From an uncultured Luteimonas sp. (GTDB lineage: Bacteria > Pseudomonadota > Gammaproteobacteria > Xanthomonadales > Xanthomonadaceae), in NCBI GenBank assembly GCA_938008415.1, contig CALLKI010000004.1, positions 1 to 6,571 of the forward strand: a stretch of DNA of 6,571 bases, given 5' to 3'. Below the pieces are notes generated by a model. It did not search any database and was not told the origin of the DNA. It saw nothing but the letters and a program-made list of their open reading frames with translations. Below, piece by piece: positions 1-5,785 of the stretch. The translations under genes were made by a program, and so were the position numbers. Positions within the stretch are counted from its first letter, which is position 1; every line of letters starts with the position of its first letter.

Positions 1-534
1 CTGCGCGTCGCCCACGCCGGGGATGCGCGACAGCTCGTCCTTGACGTGCAGGCGCGCGTAGTTGCGCAGGTACAGCGTGTCGTGGCGGCCGTCCTTCGAG
101 ATCAGGTGCACGACCATCAGGAACACAGGTGACTGCTTCTGCACGCTGATGCCCTGCCTGCGCACGTCCTCCGGCAGCCGCGCCTGCGCCTGCGACACCC
201 GGTTCTGCACCCGCACCGTGGCGTCATCCGGATCCGTGCCGGGGCGGAAGGTCACGGTGATCTGCAGCACGCCGTCCGAGCCGGCGACGGACTTGAAGTA
301 CATCACGTCCTCGACGCCGTTGATCGCCTCCTCCAGCGGCGTGGCCACCGTCTCGGCGATCACCTTCGGGTTGGCGCCCGGGTACACCGTGCGTACCACC
401 ACCGACGGTGGCACCACTTCCGGGTACTCGCTGACCGGCAGCAGCGGGATCGCGATCAGGCCGGCGGCGAAGATCACGATCGACAGTACCGCCGCGAAGA
501 TCGGCCGGTCGATGAAGAATTTCGAAAAATCCAT
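1..534 (-). CDS. RND efflux pump inner-membrane transporter, MexF/SmeW-like (partial, N-terminal 178 residues)
   Basis: This is the proton-driven inner-membrane pump of a tripartite multidrug exporter (HAE1 branch of the RND superfamily). Only the first 178 codons are present; full-length members have about 1,050 residues, so the gene continues beyond the left edge. The protein opens with MDFSKFFIDRPIFAAVLS, the hallmark N-terminus of this family. The first membrane helix spans about residues 10-30. The porter-domain motif SEYPEVVPPSVVV follows, then YPGANPKVIAETVATPLE near residues 52-69 and a KDELSRIPGVGDAQ-type segment at the cut. By memory the closest known proteins are MexF and SmeW. The ATG at 534-532 has an AAGGAA ribosome site at 547-542 with a 7-nt spacer. 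The gene lies 165 nt downstream of the adaptor gene on the same strand and is probably cotranscribed. Family assignment is firm; substrates are inferred only from relatives (chloramphenicol, quinolones). Confidence 0.96.
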   Translation of the reverse strand, partial: MDFSKFFIDRPIFAAVLSIVIFAAGLIAIPLLPVSEYPEVVPPSVVVRTVYPGANPKVIAETVATPLEEAINGVEDVMYFKSVAGSDGVLQITVTFRPGTDPDDATVRVQNRVSQAQARLPEDVRRQGISVQKQSPVFLMVVHLISKDGRHDTLYLRNYARLHVKDELSRIPGVGDAQ

Positions 535-699
535 GGCGGTATTCCTTGCGTGCGGCAAGACCCTGCCTGCCCGCACCGTGCGGGATCGCGGGAAGGTCCG
601 GCCCAGCGGCTTCCCGGCGCCGAGGGGAACAGGGAAGCTCCGGTCAGCCGCCGGCCGGTGGGGGGAGGGATATGGCGTCGTGGCCGGTCCGTTTCCTGG
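535..699 (-). other. Adaptor-pump intercistronic gap with possible mutually exclusive hairpins
   Basis: This 165-nt gap between the adaptor stop and the pump start holds no convincing gene. It contains several inverted repeats. CCCGCAC (570-576) faces GTGCGGG (578-584) around one base. GGGAAG occurs at 590-595 and again at 632-637, and either copy can pair with CTTCCC at 610-615, so two stems of 6-7 bp would compete. There is no U-tract after either stem on the minus strand, so neither looks like an intrinsic terminator. The ribosome site of the pump gene (AAGGAA, 547-542) lies outside these stems. A role in RNA processing or expression balance is only a guess. Confidence 0.35.
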
Positions 700-1905
700 T
701 CAGCGGGCACCGGCGACGCTGCTGGCCACGCGCGTCCCCGGTTTCGTCCTGTCACGCATCGCCACCATCTGCGGCGTCACCGGCATGCCGGGCATGAACA
801 CGCGCTGCAGGCCGCTGACGATCACCTTGTCGCCCGGCGCGAGCCCGCTTTCCACGACGCGCAGGCCGTCGATCACGGGGCCCAGCACGACGTCGCGGCG
901 CTGCGCGGTGTTGTCCTCGCCCAGCACGTAGACGTACTTGCGGTCCTGGTCGGTGAGCACGGCCTTCTCGTCCACCAGAAGCGCGGCGAACTCGCCGCCG
1001 CCCTCGAGCTGCACGCGCGCGAACAGGCCTGGCGTGAACACGCGCTCCTGGTTGCGCAGCACGGCCCGGACCCGGATGGTGCCGGTGGCCGGGTCGACGC
1101 GGTTGTCCACGAAATCGACCACACCCTCGTACGGGTAGCCATCGTCGCCTGCCAGCCCGACGCGCACGGCGTTGCCGATCCCGCCGCGCTCGCCGTCGCG
1201 AGCCTGTTGCACGTAACGCAGCCAGCTGCGCTCGTCGGCATCGAAGTACACGTGCACCGGGGCCTGCGAGACCACCGTGGTCAGCACGGTCGCATCGGCC
1301 TGCGCGAGGTTGCCCACGGTGACCATCGCCCGCCCTGCGCGGCCGTCGATCGGCGAGCGCACCTCGGTGAACTGCAGGTCCAGGCGCGCCGCGGCGACCG
1401 CCGCCTCGGCGGCGCGCACCGCGGCGTCGGCCTGCGCTGCGGCGGACGTGCGCGCCTCGAATTCCTCGCGCGAGATCGCGCGCGCCTCGAGCAGCGCCTT
1501 CGCGCGTTCGCCCTGCGCGCGGGCGTGCCGGGCTTCGCTGCGGGCACGTTCGAGCCCGGCCTGCGCCTGCTGCAACGCGGCACGGTACGGACGCGGGTCG
1601 ATCACGAACAGCAGGTCGCCCTTCCTGACCTCCTGGCCCTCGGTGTAGGCGACGCGCTGGACGTAGCCGCTCACGCGCGGGCGCAGCTCCACGGTTTCGA
1701 TCGCGGACACGCGGCCGGTGTAGCCGTCCCACCGCCGTACCTGCTCGCTGAGCACGGTGGCGACGCTGACCTGCGGCGGCGCGGCTTCGCCCCCGCCCTG
1801 CGAGGCATGGCTGCCGCACGCCGCGACCAGCATGGCGGCCAGCGCGGCGAGCACCGGCCTGGCACGACGCGTCATGGGCGTGGAAACACGGATGGGGGTG
1901 TTCAT
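700..1905 (-). CDS. RND efflux periplasmic adaptor (membrane fusion) lipoprotein, MexE/SmeV-like
   Basis: This adaptor joins the inner-membrane RND pump to an outer-membrane channel across the periplasm. The 401-residue length is normal for the family. Residues 11-30 form a lipoprotein signal ending in LVAAC, so Cys30 is the likely lipidated residue. Two lipoyl half-motifs flank a helical hairpin: RPRVSGYVQRVAYTEGQEV at about 75-93 and EVRSPIDGRAGRAMVTVGN at about 181-199. The hairpin (about 108-175) is rich in Ala, Arg and Glu. The beta-barrel follows with the family signature DPATGTIRVRAVLRN at 271-285, then a membrane-proximal domain to about 375. The ATG at 1905 overlaps the stop of the upstream SDR gene as ATGA, which suggests translational coupling. 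Met11 (1875) would also give a good signal peptide but has no ribosome site that I can see. Family certain; the SmeV/MexE branch is inferred from the SDR neighbour and the divergent LysR gene. Confidence 0.96.
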   Translation of the reverse strand: MNTPIRVSTPMTRRARPVLAALAAMLVAACGSHASQGGGEAAPPQVSVATVLSEQVRRWDGYTGRVSAIETVELRPRVSGYVQRVAYTEGQEVRKGDLLFVIDPRPYRAALQQAQAGLERARSEARHARAQGERAKALLEARAISREEFEARTSAAAQADAAVRAAEAAVAAARLDLQFTEVRSPIDGRAGRAMVTVGNLAQADATVLTTVVSQAPVHVYFDADERSWLRYVQQARDGERGGIGNAVRVGLAGDDGYPYEGVVDFVDNRVDPATGTIRVRAVLRNQERVFTPGLFARVQLEGGGEFAALLVDEKAVLTDQDRKYVYVLGEDNTAQRRDVVLGPVIDGLRVVESGLAPGDKVIVSGLQRVFMPGMPVTPQMVAMRDRTKPGTRVASSVAGAR

Positions 1906-2771
1906 GGTTGCGGGTTCCAGGGAACGTGGGGGGTGGGGACCAGGGAGCGCAGCAGCGCGCGCGCATCGCGCAGGTCGCGCGCGGGCAGGACCGCCTCGCG
2001 CCCGGCGACGATCGCCTCGCCCTGCGGCAACGATGCGGCCTGCCCCGGAACGTCCTCAATGACGCCCGGGGTAATGGAAACGGGTGTCCCGCCTCCGGCG
2101 GTACGCGGCAGCCCGAGCATCGCCAGCGCGCGCGTCCCCATGGCGATGGCCCTGGGCGAGGCGCCGTCGGGCCGTTCCGCGCCATCGCTGCGCAGCGGTG
2201 CGTCGAGCGGCAGCAACTGCACGCGCAGGCCATGCCTTCCCGCCTCGTCGCGCAGCACGCGCGCCATCATCCGCAGCGCCGCGGCGACGATGGAGCAGTG
2301 GCCATAGCCGGCCCACGGGTGCTCGCCGCCGGGACCGCCGACCAGCACGTAGCCGTGCCGGCCATCGTGCGGCAGCAGCGGGAACAGGTGCCGCGCCGCG
2401 AACAGGTGCGGCATCAGGTCGCGGTCGAGCGTCTCGCGCAGCACCTCGGCGGGCTGGTCGATCAGGCGCCCGCAGCGGTGCGTGCCGACCAGGCTCGCCA
2501 CCACACCCTGCAGCCTGATGCCCATGGCCCGCAGCCGCGCGGCCAGACGCGCGGCGTCGCCATCGCTGGCGATGGCGGCGGACACCGTGGCCAGGCGCGC
2601 GTCCGGGCACCCGGCGCGCAGCGCGGCAAGGGCACGCCGGTCGGCATCCACGGCCACCACCGGATGGCCGGCGTCCACCGCTGCCCGCACCACGCCGCGG
2701 CCGATCTCGCCGGCCGCGCCCAGCACCAGCACGGCGGAAGGGGTCGTCCCGCCCCTGATTATCCCGCCCAC
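1902..2771 (-). CDS. SDR-family (Rossmann-fold) protein with atypical active site, SmeU1-like
   Basis: This is a short-chain dehydrogenase/reductase-like protein of 289 residues if it starts at GTG 2771. That start has a strong GGGAGGG site at 2786-2780 and removes an implausible upstream extension of 95 codons. The nucleotide-binding loop is LGAAGEIGRG (residues 17-26), and VVAVDAD (38-44) places an acid after the second strand, which usually favours NAD(H). The catalytic region is degenerate. Tyr156 is present in GYGHCSIVAAALRM, but the Lys expected four residues later is Ser160, the usual Ser region reads VLVGGPGG, and the NNAG motif is replaced by ASLVG. It may therefore be inactive on classical SDR substrates or act as a nucleotide-binding sensor. 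It overlaps the upstream small membrane protein by 13 nt and the adaptor gene by 4 nt. In Stenotrophomonas the smeVWX efflux operon carries SDR genes (smeU1, smeU2); position and family match smeU1. Orthology is inferred, not tested. Confidence 0.85.
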   Translation of the reverse strand: MGGIIRGGTTPSAVLVLGAAGEIGRGVVRAAVDAGHPVVAVDADRRALAALRAGCPDARLATVSAAIASDGDAARLAARLRAMGIRLQGVVASLVGTHRCGRLIDQPAEVLRETLDRDLMPHLFAARHLFPLLPHDGRHGYVLVGGPGGEHPWAGYGHCSIVAAALRMMARVLRDEAGRHGLRVQLLPLDAPLRSDGAERPDGASPRAIAMGTRALAMLGLPRTAGGGTPVSITPGVIEDVPGQAASLPQGEAIVAGREAVLPARDLRDARALLRSLVPTPHVPWNPQP

Positions 2772-3013
2772 GGGAAAGTCCCTCCCGGATTCGGGATATT
2801 CCCCGCCCTGCGTGCAAGCTCGAACAGGCGATCGGCCAACTTCAGCAAAACCGGCAGCAGCGGGATGGCCAGCACCGCGGCCAGCAGCCAGGACCACAGG
2901 CCGCCCGGCATAACCCATTGATCGACAAGCAAAGCGAGCGCCGCCACGGCATCGGCGGCCAGCAGCAGGACGAAGCTCGCATACGACAGGCTGTGGCGGC
3001 GGGAAGCTCGCAT
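2759..3013 (-). CDS. Small two-helix membrane protein at the head of the efflux operon, function unknown
   Basis: I do not recognise this 84-residue protein. It begins MRASRRHSLSYASF, a basic tip that favours a cytoplasmic N-terminus. Two hydrophobic stretches follow, at about residues 12-34 and 39-57, joined by a short DQWVMPGG turn. An amphipathic basic stretch (KLADRLFELARR, 58-69) comes next, then a Gly/Pro-rich tail. The expected shape is a helical hairpin in the inner membrane with both ends in the cytoplasm. The ATG at 3013 has GGAG seven bases upstream. Its 3' end carries the ribosome site and GTG start of the SDR gene, so translation of the two is probably coupled. It is the first gene after the divergent promoter region. 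The described smeU1VWU2X operon, as I recall it, has no such gene. A role as a small partner of the pump or SDR is speculative. That it is a real gene is supported by hydrophobic periodicity, ribosome site and tight packing. Confidence 0.72.
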   Translation of the reverse strand: MRASRRHSLSYASFVLLLAADAVAALALLVDQWVMPGGLWSWLLAAVLAIPLLPVLLKLADRLFELARRAGNIPNPGGTFPWAG

Positions 3014-3063
3014 GGCGGCGCTCCATTCGTGGGGTGCCGCCTACGATATGCGCCAAACTCGTA

Positions 3064-3084
3064 CTTGATTAGTCCGGAATCAAG
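3064..3084. promoter_or_regulatory. Candidate LysR operator: perfect 7-bp inverted repeat
   Basis: CTTGATT (3064-3070) and AATCAAG (3078-3084) form a perfect inverted repeat with a 7-nt spacer. T-N11-A pairs, the loose LysR consensus, occur within it (T3066/A3078 and T3070/A3082). The left arm includes the -35 hexamer proposed for the LysR gene, so a protein bound here could repress its own gene while acting on the leftward operon, whose first codon is about 50 nt away. The palindrome is plain in the sequence; its binding partner is inferred from position. Confidence 0.55.
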
Positions 3085-3092
3085 GGAATAAT
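3065..3092 (+). promoter_or_regulatory. Putative sigma70-type promoter of the LysR gene
   Basis: TTGATT (3065-3070, 4 of 6 matches to the -35 consensus) and AATAAT (3087-3092, 5 of 6 matches to the -10 consensus) are separated by 16 bp. Transcription would begin near 3099, giving a leader of about 38 nt that carries the GGAGGA ribosome site. It lies in the most A+T-rich stretch of the window and overlaps both palindromes. Confidence 0.5.
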
Positions 3093-3098
3093 TGTTCC
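3085..3098. promoter_or_regulatory. Second palindrome next to the operator candidate
   Basis: GGAATAATTGTTCC is a 14-bp palindrome in which 6 of 7 base pairs match. It directly abuts the perfect repeat at 3064-3084 and covers the proposed -10 hexamer of the LysR gene. LysR proteins often bind as tetramers to two neighbouring sites, so this could be the second half-site, but it might equally be chance in an A+T-rich promoter. Confidence 0.35.
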
Positions 3099-3136
3099 GC
3101 ACACGGGCCAAACGTCTCCCGTGGAGGAACTCCCCC

Positions 3137-4165
3137 ATGCCGGACCTCAACGACACCCTTATCTTCGTCAAGGTGGTCGAGCACGGAAGCTTCACCGCCG
3201 CGGCCCGCTCGTTGCGGCTGCCCAAGACCACCGTCAGCCGCAAGGTGCAGGAACTCGAGGAACGCCTCGGCACGAAGCTGCTCCATCGCACCACACGCAA
3301 GCTCGGCCTGACCGAGGCCGGCAACGTGTACTACGAGCATTCGCAACGCATCGCCCGCGACCTGATCGAGGCCGAGAGCGCGGTCAGCCAGCTGCAGGCC
3401 GGCCCGCGCGGCTGGCTGCGCTTCACCGCGCCCTACTCGATCGGCATCGACAAGATCGCGCCGCTGCTGGGCGAGTTCCACGCACGCCATCCCGAAGTGC
3501 GCGTGGACATGCTGCTGACCAACGAGCCGGTGGACCTGATCGCCACCGAGATCGACGTCGCGCTGCGGCTCGGCCCGCTGCCGGATTCCAGCCTGGTCGC
3601 GCGCAGGCTCGGCACCATCCGCACCCAGGTGTTCGCGGCCACCTCCTACATCGAGCGCCACGGCGAACCGCTGCACCCGGACGAGCTGCAGTACCACCGC
3701 ACGCTCGCCATGCACAAGCATCGCCACGGCAACGGCTACGCCTGGACGCTGGACGACGGCAACGGCCCGCGCCAGTTCCCGATCAACCCGGTGCTGGTCG
3801 CCAACGACCCGGCCGCGCTGAAGGGCGCGCTGCTGTGCGGGGAAGGTCTGCTCGTCGGCGCCGACGTGATGGTCAAGCAGGCCGTCGAATGGGGCAAGGT
3901 GAAGCGCGTGCTCGCCGGCTGGGTCGGCCCCGAATACGAGTTCAACGCGGTGTTCCCGCGCGGACACGGCCAGTCGCCCAAGGTGCGCGCCTTCATCGAT
4001 TTCCTGCTCGAACGGCTGAACCTCGAGATCGACTACATGAGCGAGCACTGCCCCAACCTGCTCGCCGCCTGGCGCGGCGTCTGCGGCCAGGCGGGCGACG
4101 CGGTGGCGAAGGCCGGCGGAGACGGCGAGGACCGGCGCGTCCTCGAGGAAGCCGAAGCCGCATGA
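3137..4165 (+). CDS. LysR-type transcriptional regulator, probable controller of the divergent efflux operon (SmeRv-like position)
   Basis: This is a LysR-family DNA-binding regulator of 342 residues. The N-terminal winged helix-turn-helix covers about residues 1-62 and contains FTAAARSLRLPKTTVSRKVQ, a typical LysR recognition region, followed by LGTKLLHRTTRKLGLTEAG. A linker helix leads to the substrate-binding-like effector domain from about residue 92 (GWLRFTAPYSIG) to about 295. A tail of some 40 residues exceeds the usual length of about 300. Cysteines sit at 234, 305 and 316. The start at ATG 3137 is set by GGAGGA (3123-3128, spacer 8 nt); an upstream in-frame TTG lacks such a site. The gene diverges from the efflux operon exactly where smeRv sits relative to smeU1VWX, so regulation of that operon is likely. 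SmeRv and MexT are the known analogues; orthology is not established, and the DNA-binding sequence alone would also fit CrgA/AaeR-type regulators. Confidence 0.93.
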   Translation: MPDLNDTLIFVKVVEHGSFTAAARSLRLPKTTVSRKVQELEERLGTKLLHRTTRKLGLTEAGNVYYEHSQRIARDLIEAESAVSQLQAGPRGWLRFTAPYSIGIDKIAPLLGEFHARHPEVRVDMLLTNEPVDLIATEIDVALRLGPLPDSSLVARRLGTIRTQVFAATSYIERHGEPLHPDELQYHRTLAMHKHRHGNGYAWTLDDGNGPRQFPINPVLVANDPAALKGALLCGEGLLVGADVMVKQAVEWGKVKRVLAGWVGPEYEFNAVFPRGHGQSPKVRAFIDFLLERLNLEIDYMSEHCPNLLAAWRGVCGQAGDAVAKAGGDGEDRRVLEEAEAA

Positions 4166-4171
4166 GCCGCC

Positions 4172-4203
4172 GCCCGGCGGCGCCTGCAGGCGCGCCGCCG
4201 GGC
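4172..4203 (+). terminator. Strong GC hairpin just after the LysR stop codon
   Basis: GCCCGGCGGCGC (4172-4183) and GCGCCGCCGGGC (4192-4203) form a perfect 12-bp stem with an 8-nt loop, beginning 6 nt after the stop codon. No run of T follows on the plus strand (CGATAGA), so it is not a canonical intrinsic terminator. It may still pause polymerase or protect the 3' end of the mRNA, as GC-rich hairpins often do in such genomes. Confidence 0.5.
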
Positions 4204-4248
4204 CGATAGACTGCGCCCTGCCACCCGTTCGGGAGTGGGAGGAAGCGC

Positions 4249-5631
4249 ATGGCCGAGCAAAGAAATCCTGCGGTGACCGCCGGCAGCACGCCAGGCGCCC
4301 GCATCGCCTTCGAGCGCCTGCGCGAACGCACCGACGAACTGGAACTGCTCGTCTCCGGCCTGCTGGCCTTCGCCCTGCTGTCGGCGCCCGGGCACGTCTT
4401 CGACGCCTGGGCCGCCAGCGAGGTCCATGTCGAGGGCATGCTCACCCAGGCCCTGCGCTTCGGTTTCCAGGTCTGCTCGGGGCTGTCCTACTCGCTCGCG
4501 TTCGCCTTCCTCATCCACCTGGCCGTGCGCGCCTACTGGATCGCGCTGATCGGCCTGAAGGCGACCTTCCCCGATGGCATCCGCTGGAACCGGATCCCGA
4601 TGACCGGCGAGCTCACGCAGGACTACTACCGCGCGCGCATCGGCAGCCTCGACGGCACCATCGACCGCGCCGACCGCGTCGCCTCGATGCTGTTCGCCAT
4701 GGCGGTCCTGATGGCGCTGACCCTTGTCTGGGTCGGCGTGCTCGCGGTGGCGATGATCCTGCTCTCGTCCGCCACGAGCCACCTGCTGGGCGTCGGCGAC
4801 CGCATGGCCATGCGGATCCTGCTCGCCTGCTACTCCCTGTTCGTGCTCGGCTCCCTGCTGTCATGGCTCGGAGAGCAGCTCTACCTGCGCCGCAGGCGCC
4901 AGGGGAAGGAATCACCGTGGCTGTCGCGCCTCGCGCACGGCGCGCTGCGCGTCTACGGCGTGCTCATGCCGCAGCGGCTGATCATGCCGGTGCAGCTCAC
5001 CCTGCAGAGCAACCTGCCCAGCCGCGGCTTCATGGTGGTGTACGTGCTGGTGATCATGCTCGCCATGGTGTTCGGCGGCGTGCAGGTGGTCAACTCGCAG
5101 GCATTCGCGCTGTTCCACAGCTACGAGGTCGTGACCGGCGAAGCGGTGGGACACGGACTGGAGAGCGCCCACTACGAGTCGATGCGCACGCACCGCGACG
5201 TGCTGCTGCGCTACCCGATGATCCCGTCCGACCAGGTCGCCTCGACCCACGTGCGGCTGTTCATCCCGCACCGGCCGGACTTGGACAACCCGCTGGCGCG
5301 GAAGCGCTGCCCCGCGCTCCCCGGCGGCCGCAACCAGGCTTCTGGCGATGCCGCCACCGCGCGCGCGCTCGAATGCCTGTCGCGCATGTGGAGCGTCACG
5401 CTCGACGGCAAGCCCGTGCCCCTGGACGGCTTCGTCCCCGCCGAGCGCCGCGACCTCGGCCTGCGCGGGCTGATCGGCTACGTGGACCTCGCCGGCCTGG
5501 CGCCGGGCCGCCACGAACTGCGCCTGGCCTGGAACCCTGGCGGCGGCGACAAGGGCGCCATGCGCGAGCGCCGCTACCGCATCCCCTTCTGGTTCACGCC
5601 GGGCGTGGACCGTCCCGCCGACGCCGATTAG
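4249..5631 (+). CDS. Five-helix membrane protein with C-terminal periplasmic domain, function unknown
   Basis: I do not recognise this 460-residue protein. The ATG at 4249 has GGAGGA at 4238-4243 with a 5-nt spacer. Hydrophobic segments lie near residues 32-49, 71-102, 146-175, 187-207 and 260-281. Charges (RLRER before the first helix, LYLRRRRQGK after the fourth) obey the positive-inside rule with the N-terminus in the cytoplasm and the last 180 residues in the periplasm. That C-terminal part has two cysteines (354 and 376) that could form a disulfide. It also has a strand-rich region, WSVTLDGKPVPL near 381-392 and LAGLAPGRHELRLAW near 414-428, resembling an immunoglobulin-like or carboxypeptidase-regulatory-like sandwich. 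The segment between helices 2 and 3 (about 103-145) is predicted to be cytoplasmic. The gene appears to stand alone between hairpins, so context gives no role. No enzyme or transporter motif was found. Confidence 0.88.
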   Translation: MAEQRNPAVTAGSTPGARIAFERLRERTDELELLVSGLLAFALLSAPGHVFDAWAASEVHVEGMLTQALRFGFQVCSGLSYSLAFAFLIHLAVRAYWIALIGLKATFPDGIRWNRIPMTGELTQDYYRARIGSLDGTIDRADRVASMLFAMAVLMALTLVWVGVLAVAMILLSSATSHLLGVGDRMAMRILLACYSLFVLGSLLSWLGEQLYLRRRRQGKESPWLSRLAHGALRVYGVLMPQRLIMPVQLTLQSNLPSRGFMVVYVLVIMLAMVFGGVQVVNSQAFALFHSYEVVTGEAVGHGLESAHYESMRTHRDVLLRYPMIPSDQVASTHVRLFIPHRPDLDNPLARKRCPALPGGRNQASGDAATARALECLSRMWSVTLDGKPVPLDGFVPAERRDLGLRGLIGYVDLAGLAPGRHELRLAWNPGGGDKGAMRERRYRIPFWFTPGVDRPADAD

Positions 5632-5655
5632 AAGGTAGAAGGCACCGTGCCGACC

Positions 5656-5677
5656 GCCGCCTGAACGGCCAGGCGGC
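5656..5677 (+). terminator. Hairpin downstream of the five-helix membrane protein
   Basis: GCCGCCTG (5656-5663) and CAGGCGGC (5670-5677) form a perfect 8-bp stem with a 6-nt loop, 25 nt after the stop codon. It lacks a following T-run. It may contribute to transcript end formation together with the better terminator about 60 nt further on. Confidence 0.35.
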
Positions 5678-5719
5678 CGCCGCGCCGACCGGGACCTCCT
5701 GCACTCCTGCCTGCCCGCC

Positions 5720-5744
5720 GGAACGGCCATGCTGGGGAACGGCC
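5720..5744 (+). repeat. Short direct repeat GGAACGGCC upstream of the peptidase gene
   Basis: GGAACGGCC occurs at 5720-5728 and 5736-5744, starts 16 bp apart. The second copy contributes most of the 5' arm of the intrinsic terminator at 5739-5762. The first copy could in principle pair with the same 3' arm (ACGGCC with GGCCGT) and compete weakly with it. It may be a chance duplication. Confidence 0.45.
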
Positions 5745-5769
5745 CGCAGGACCGCGGGCCGTCCGTTTT
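5739..5769 (+). terminator. Intrinsic terminator just upstream of the peptidase start
   Basis: ACGGCCCGC (5739-5747) and GCGGGCCGT (5754-5762) form a perfect 9-bp GC-rich stem with loop AGGACC, followed by CCG and TTTT (5766-5769) and further pyrimidines. This is the best rho-independent terminator in the window. It would end transcripts from the five-helix membrane protein gene. It finishes only 16 nt before the peptidase ATG, with the peptidase ribosome site (5776-5779) in between. The peptidase mRNA would therefore need to start within or upstream of this hairpin, leaving open an attenuator role. Confidence 0.7.
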
Positions 5770-5785
5770 CCTTCCGGAGCCCTGC

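Larger units (their letters stand above)
3014..3136. promoter_or_regulatory. Divergent intergenic region between efflux operon and LysR gene
   Basis: This 123-nt region separates the leftward efflux operon from the rightward LysR-type gene, the classical layout for a LysR regulator and its target. It is clearly richer in A+T than its surroundings between about 3050 and 3098. The plus-strand promoter and two palindromes are described separately. On the minus strand I find no convincing -35/-10 pair; a CATATC-like -10 lies near 3045-3050 but has no good partner. A weak operon promoter would fit one needing activation by the regulator, which is an inference. Confidence 0.7.

Noticed and set aside
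474..755. A small minus-strand gene in the adaptor-pump gap
   Set aside because: The frame overlaps both neighbours heavily, is Arg/Pro/Ser-rich and has no convincing ribosome site.
62..931. A 289-codon plus-strand open frame opposite the pump gene
   Set aside because: The opposite strand encodes an unmistakable RND N-terminus; this frame has a Ser/Thr/Arg-rich composition typical of antisense shadows.
550..2307. A 585-codon plus-strand open frame opposite the adaptor and SDR genes
   Set aside because: Its translation is low-complexity and rich in Arg, Ala, His and Gly, with no domain. It spans two real minus-strand genes and is a product of high GC, which removes stop codons.
2772..3056. 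A longer SDR protein starting upstream at 3056
   Set aside because: The added residues lack a Rossmann-like or signal-like pattern, fully overlap the small membrane protein gene, and a GTG with a strong ribosome site lies just before the fold begins.
3080..4048. A 322-codon minus-strand open frame opposite the LysR gene
   Set aside because: The LysR reading is certain from its helix-turn-helix and ribosome site; the antisense frame has no recognisable motif.
5729..5785. An earlier ATG for the peptidase gene
   Set aside because: It would place 19 residues before a perfect lipoprotein signal peptide and translate the terminator hairpin; the ATG at 5786 has its own well-spaced GGAG.
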